Source: Metopolophium dirhodum
Lineage: Eukaryota; Arthropoda; Insecta; Hemiptera; Aphididae
Direction: 5' to 3'
DNA length: 64,000 nt
NCBI RefSeq assembly: GCF_019925205.1
Contig: NC_083567.1
Coordinates: 18,910,001-18,974,000, forward strand
Part shown: piece after piece, positions 58,752 through 64,000 of the stretch
Layout of the letters: each line of letters opens with the position of its first letter
How positions within the stretch are numbered: position 1 is the first letter of the stretch
Program-made: the position numbers and the translations under genes
The notes under the pieces: model-generated
The model's input: only the letters and a program-made list of their open reading frames with translations
What the model was told of the DNA's origin: nothing
The model's database searches: none

Positions 58752-58903
58752 TTAAGATGTATAAAAAAAAATCCATTATCATTTGTGTTTTTCAAAATTT
58801 AAAAACCTTTTTTTGAAGTTCCGATAACGAAAAAATAAAAACGATATTGCACAGCCTATGTATTCCTTTTTATGTGGTGAAAATTTCGGTTCTTAGTTAT
58901 GAC

Positions 58904-59478
58904 TAGATCGCAGATTTGTATGCATTTGCATATTTATTCTAGTTGATCGTATGATATGCTAAGTGAGCACAATTTGTTTCATGACACGAAAAAAATGAAA
59001 CTTTTTAGCGCATATTTTTGCATATTTTGACTTTTTTCTATTTAAGGGCATATTTTACAATTTTAATAGCATATTTCATCTTTTAATGAATATTTCGATG
59101 TTTTTTAGACATTTTAAAATATATAGTATTATAATATAAGAAAAAAATATCATATTTTTATAGTTTCGATTAATATCAAAATAAATTAATAGGTATACTT
59201 GTAGGTATAAACCGAGGTATAAACGGTTTTCTTAAATATGACCTAAGACCAATAGTCGGACCAATAACCTTTTAAAGATTAAAATTTGTTTTAGGATATA
59301 TTTTTGATATAAATTGATTCCTATTTTTTTCTTATAGATTAAAACTACCTACAAAAAAAAAAAGTAGAAAAGTATTTATAGTAGGGTTCGATAATTTGTT
59401 TGCTAATTTTATTATGCGTATTTAGGTTTTTTTAGTGCATATTTGGTTGGTTTTTAATGCATATAAATCCGCGCTCTA
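58904..59478. mobile_element. hAT-type MITE, 575 bp
   Basis: The inverted ends TAGATCGCAGATTTGTATGCA and (reversed) TAGAGCGCGGATTTATATGCA are flanked by an exact 8 bp duplication GTTATGAC (58896-58903, 59479-59486). The interior is rich in GCATATTT repeats. It interrupts a foldback relic. Confidence 0.85.
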
Positions 59479-60198
59479 GTTATGACTTATGACTAGCGTT
59501 CCCGGTTATTTCCCAGTTCCCACGCAAAACAGTTTTTGCTATGTTATACATTTGTAACTTTGTAAGACGGATCTTAAGTTAGTTAAACGAAATCATATAT
59601 GCAAGTGTAAGAAATATTTTTATTTTATTTTAAATTATTAATTTATAGTAATATAACTTATTTTAGTGAAAGGATATATTTTTGCTGAATAAATGAATAT
59701 AGTAAGAATAATTATTATTTGTAACAATACAAAATATAGTCATTGATATAAAATAGTATAATATTACTCATTTACTCCATTATTATATACTACCTATATT
59801 TACAAGTAACATTATTACATTTGCATAATTGTATCTGGCATTATAGCGCTATCGATCTTTTCGTTTTAATTTGGGATTTTTTATTTTGTTTCTCTCTTGA
59901 TGTGAATTTTATTGTGTTAAAATTGTAATGGTAACAGAAGACAAATTATGAAATGTTTAATTTTCATAGCTAAGGCTTGGTAAACCCAACCTACCTATAA
60001 AAATGTAATGTTCTATCTTCATATATAATTAATTATTATAATATTATGTACAGTTCGTTTTTGTTCAATATTCAATTGATTAAGTACTATTTTATAGTCT
60101 ATCAATTATTTTTTAATTATGCTATTATTTAATACATAATAACTTATAACTAGATTTGACAGCTGAATAGTGTACAAAATTAATTTTTAACTTAATTC

Positions 60199-61123
60199 TT
60201 AGGTAAATGTAACATCATTTTTGGTGCAATTTGACTTCCTACCTCCAAAATCGTACCTACAAAAATTGCCGATGGTGGATGTTTTGTTGTAGCTCGACCC
60301 ACACCATAAAGGTGACATTACAATGACATAAAATTTTATCACATTCTCCAATTTGAAAAAATCAACAACTCTGAATTCAATCTTTCTTGGGTCAATATCC
60401 ACAGCTTGAGCTGACGGTATTGAAAATAATTTTCGGTATTACGGTATTGATTTCAATACCGGTTTGAAACGGTATACCGAAAAGATTCGATATACCTAAA
60501 TACCGATATGGTACGGCTAATATGATAGGGCTGACAATATTTTCGGTATACCGGTATTTTAAAATTATTTTGGTAAACAGTTTACCGTAAAAAACCAAAT
60601 GAACAGTTTTAGTGCTGTTTTCTAGTATCAATGGCAATATTATACAATATAGTATATAATAAAGTATATATAATGTGAAACAATATAAGTAAAAAATATC
60701 GATACTAGTTAGATTTTATTTATTATTTCGGTATACTGTACCATTTCGGTATTTAGGTATACCGAATCATTTCGGTTTCGGTATACCGAAACCGTTCGGT
60801 TTTTTACGGTATACCGTTTATCAAAATAATTTTAAAATACCAGTATACCGTAAATACCGCCAGTCCTATCCACAGCAATTACTACAAACACAAAATATTA
60901 CAATTATTATAAATTATAATATAATATAATATAGGTACAATATACAAAATTACATTTCGATTACTACAATAAAGTAGAAATACTATTTTCACAGTATTTA
61001 CTTTTTTTAAAAGCAATATTTAGTACTTTTATCACACAATTTAGCAAGTCGAATAATAATACATCTTACGCCACAGAATGGATCAATTGCAACTTTCACA
61101 TATTTACACTGTGGTCTGTGTTG
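60199..61123 (-). pseudogene. TGS1: Degenerate trimethylguanosine synthase (TGS1) copy, interrupted by a hAT MITE
   Basis: Two exon remnants are visible. Exon A (61027-61123) reads VKVAIDPFCGV, the TGS1 motif I (human VVVDAFCGVGG). Exon B (from 60881 downward) reads IIAVDIDPRKIEF, then VIVMSPLWCGSSYNK, matching motif VIAIDIDPVKI and the catalytic SPPWGGPDY block. Exon A ends AAAA|GTACTA and exon B begins after gtttgtag; phases match (1), so the copy retains an intron and is not a processed retrocopy. Exon B is split inside the GCT GTG GAT codons by a 463 bp MITE (60406-60868) that brings stops. About 15 residues between the two DIDP/IEF blocks are missing, and SPPWGG has become SPLWCG. TGS1 hypermethylates snRNA/snoRNA caps; a working copy must lie elsewhere. 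Confidence 0.72.
60406..60868. mobile_element. hAT-type MITE, 463 bp, inside the TGS1-like exon
   Basis: The ends are TTGAGCTGACGGTATT and, reversed, TAGGACTGGCGGTATT. An exact 8 bp target duplication TCCACAGC flanks it (60398-60405 and 60869-60876). The interior is full of GGTATACCG palindromes, and long inverted arms run from about 60526-60588 to 60810-60868. No coding capacity. Confidence 0.85.
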
Positions 61124-61749
61124 CTATAAATATAACAGTTAACACTCTCTAAAAAAATATACAACTATCATTTTTATTTTTTAACATAATATATTTAAAT
61201 GGTAATTTTTTACATACCTTTTTCCAGCAATATCCCTTATTTAAAATTAGAAAATAAACTTATAATTTTTTTCTAGTACTTGAACGTGTAGATAAACAAT
61301 CTAAAAAGTATAATTTAAATTCTGCTTTTTAATTATTACCTATAAATACGTACTAAGTTTGGAGTAGATGGTCTCTTAACAACGGTAGATGCCGAATCAT
61401 GACCGATTTCCATTCGACGTACTGCCATCGTTATCATTCAGAGCTTGTTAAACAATTAACAATATCTTCGACATATCCGTTTGATTTTCTTTCCTCCAAA
61501 GTTTTATGTATTTATAGGGACGGAAGATTAAAAAATATGTATGAAAACTGCAGTTTCTGTATACTCATACACAATACACATTTGAAATTTGAATACCATT
61601 TTTTTGGCTTTTTACCGACTACCAGTCACCAGATAACCATATCACGGTGGTGGTATGACGTCATCCACCATGGAATCGCATTGGTTGGCCCATGTTCATA
61701 GTACCATGATTAAGACGAACTTCGTACCTTGGGATTTTTATTACGCTTT

Positions 61750-62170
61750 AATAGGCGATTTCGATGATTACGTATTTACGTCATGAAAAAACATTTTAAA
61801 CCTATTGTTTATTTGTATTTTGTGTTAAAAATCGTATTTCGCGTTCGTGTCGCGAGATGTGCACCGACTGGACACATGACGGTTTGACGTTATCGTCGTG
61901 AAGTTGTATACTTGTATGTAATATGTATGCGAATTTCGTTTCGTCAATCGAAAATTATTATTAATAAACAACGGGTGGTTTTATACTCTTATCGTATATA
62001 TGGATTGATGTTCGATATTTCGATTGAATCGTCGGCCGCGGTACGGTCTGTTGTTGGTAAATTTATAAGCCCGTTCGTCGCAAAATCGTCGTTTAACTGT
62101 TCTATCGTTGACGTTACTACGATAGTTGCTCGTACCTCATAGCCCAGTGGACAGTGACCAAAAATGGCAG
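61750..62170 (+). promoter_or_regulatory. CpG-rich promoter-like segment with a candidate first coding exon
   Basis: CpG is locally abundant (for example CGCGTTCGTGTCGCGAGATG and CGTCGGCCGCGGTACGGTC), unlike the surrounding AT-rich DNA. At its end, AAAATGGCAG|GTAAGAG offers an ATG in a good context (62164-62166) with only seven coding bases before a consensus donor (62171). Short ATG starter exons of this kind are common in insects. No following exon could be identified before the window ends; the acceptor near 62970 leads to an immediate stop. It could also be a non-coding promoter exon. Confidence 0.4.
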
Positions 62171-64000
62171 GTAAGAGTTGTACCGTTCTTTTACTATTGG
62201 GTACTGTACGTTTTGTTCGTGAAATCGGTACACGGTGGTAAAGTGAGCTTTTCCCTTGCATTCAATTGTATGATTATATACATCATCATCATACACTATT
62301 ATTATTGTCTTATGTCTATTATCATTATATACAAATATACAAATAATACTAATACAATGTACATACCTATATTGTTCAATATTCAATATTGTATAGGTAT
62401 TATGCATTTATGCTATTAAAATTATATTATATTATTTCATGCAATACGACAAATGTCCTTATAGTTTCTTACTTATTTTTATATTTATATTTTATTTGTA
62501 CGCATCGTACACTGTTGGTGGTTGGTGCCTGTCGCACTTTGCCTATCTAGGGTGACCAAACATCAAATTTTACGAGTATCTTATTATTAGTATCTTATTA
62601 TGAGTGCTTATTACCGATTATTTTGGAATATTTCTAATATACATATATTATGTAAGTTCTTAAGGACTGTTGTGTGCTTGTGTATCATTGGACAAACAAT
62701 TGTAGAAATTAACTCTTATTATAAGACATCCTATGACTACCAGTGTTTATTGGATACCTAATTATTATTCAAAATCCGTCAACTATTTGCTATTAATTTG
62801 AGTCCCTCGACCATGAATTTTTAGATACAAGTTATGTCAGTCATTTATCTAGCTTTCACTTGTTAATATGTTGACGTTTGAACACACTTGACTATCACAC
62901 TCGTAATATATGAGATATACACTTACAGAATGTGTTTGATTAATAGCTTAATGTGCTGTTTCATTTGCAGTTACAACACACTAACATGAAATTGAATTAA
63001 TTTATTTCATATTATTGAATGAACTGTGTTATATATGTAAAAACTATCGTTTTATTTATAGTAGTGATCGTGTAACATTAACATGGCGCGCCACTCAATA
63101 TTTTCCACTTAAAAAAAAAATTATGAATTATAAATATATATTAATAAGTGACCATTAATTGTATTTAGGAGTTGAATGTAAAAACATTTAAAATCTTCTC
63201 AACAAGTCGTTTGTTATTGACAGCTATTATCTACTAATTAGGTCTACTCATTAAAAGTAATATAAACAAAAATGTACAAAGCAAAATAAATTGACAATTA
63301 TAATATTATATATTTTACCTTAATCCAAAAATTGATCTTTTTGTTTATTATGCCACCTACAAATTTTAAAATTAGTTAAAATAATCTTGTACCTATAACC
63401 TATACATCTTACTATAGTTTATGATTTCATGCTTTAACAAATACCAATGCATCATTAAAATAATTGTGTAGAGATTTAAACATGAGTTAATAATAATAAT
63501 AACTTAATTGTAGGAAATTTGCAATAAGTGATAATGGGTAAAGAGTACAGTAATTAGGAAATCAAATACAATTTTACAAGTGACCAAAACATGTGGGAAA
63601 AACAGGACAGAAAAATAAACTTAAACTTGTCATTTCAAAGGGCCCCAAATATATTATAAGTGCAATCAATACTAATAAAAAATTATATAAATTATTATGA
63701 TTTATTTATACTAAGTGGTTAGGTATAGAAAATATATAAACCTATATAACTACCTACAACCTACTTGATATTTAGTTTCATATAAATTTAAATCAACTTT
63801 GCCATTAAACAATTAAATACATTTGTAGAAATCAAAATAATAATTTAATTAGCATAATAAACTACTGAACATTATGTAGGTAGTATGGCTAACATCCCTA
63901 AAATATAATTTAGTTAAATATTTTTTTTTTCTCAAAAATATACCTATTTAGATGAATCATAACTATTTATTGAACTTGATAAATAGGTTTTAAATATGAT
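62171..64000. other. AT-rich sequence without recognised genes
   Basis: Simple AT-rich sequence and short runs of microsatellite (ATC near 62281, AATAAT near 63490). If the exon ending at 62170 is real, this is the first intron of a gene running off the right edge. Confidence 0.4.

Noticed and set aside
61912..62419. Overlapping short open frames on both strands in the CpG-rich region
   Set aside because: Open frames are favoured by the base composition there; none shows a domain, and the likelier signal is the starter exon ending at 62170.
1..64000. Bacterial-style features (operons, CRISPR arrays, Shine-Dalgarno sites) and virus-derived genes
   Set aside because: The spliced genes and repeat content are eukaryotic; no regularly spaced repeats, tRNA/rRNA genes or viral proteins were recognised.

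Overview
The window is AT-rich, intron-rich animal nuclear DNA. Its repeat families (many hAT-, TTAA- and TA-flanked non-autonomous elements, and a recurrent family carrying the block CTGTACAGTAGGTTACAAG) are of the kind I associate with aphid genomes. I therefore infer a sap-feeding hemipteran, most likely an aphid; the species is not provable from the sequence alone.

Layout. (1) 1-2400: repeat debris downstream of the first gene. (2) 2539-40741, minus strand: a 62-exon gene for the DNA-dependent protein kinase catalytic subunit (DNA-PKcs, PRKDC), followed from its start codon to its FATC terminus. I placed every splice junction by hand; exon lengths and phases are consistent throughout and give about 3921 codons, close to the vertebrate protein. 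One in-frame TAA (13108-13110, codon 2995, exon 47, FAT domain) interrupts an otherwise open frame. The introns hold many nested elements, including a 4.1 kb hAT insertion between the exons for the two kinase lobes, a hAT copy inside an older element, and a 758 bp near-palindrome. (3) 41250-46000: promoter side of PRKDC plus repeats, including one element with an insert that ends in a histone-type 3' stem-loop. (4) 46183-50067, minus strand: an intronless 1294-residue alpha-helical protein with a basic, S/T-P-rich, KEN-box tail. It is a candidate separase N-terminal-half ('three rows'-like) protein; that identity is inference. (5) 50100-61900: mostly transposon-derived, with a non-LTR retrotransposon fragment, a 3.4 kb TA-flanked element, several TTAA foldbacks and two hAT MITEs. 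One MITE has landed in an exon of a degenerate trimethylguanosine synthase (TGS1) copy at 60199-61123. (6) 61750-62170: CpG-rich, promoter-like segment with a short candidate first coding exon on the plus strand; the rest of that gene would lie beyond the window.

The two intact-looking genes share only location. PRKDC works in non-homologous end joining and the long ORF probably in a cell-cycle complex; they do not form an operon-like unit. No tRNA, rRNA, CRISPR array or virus-derived gene was recognised.
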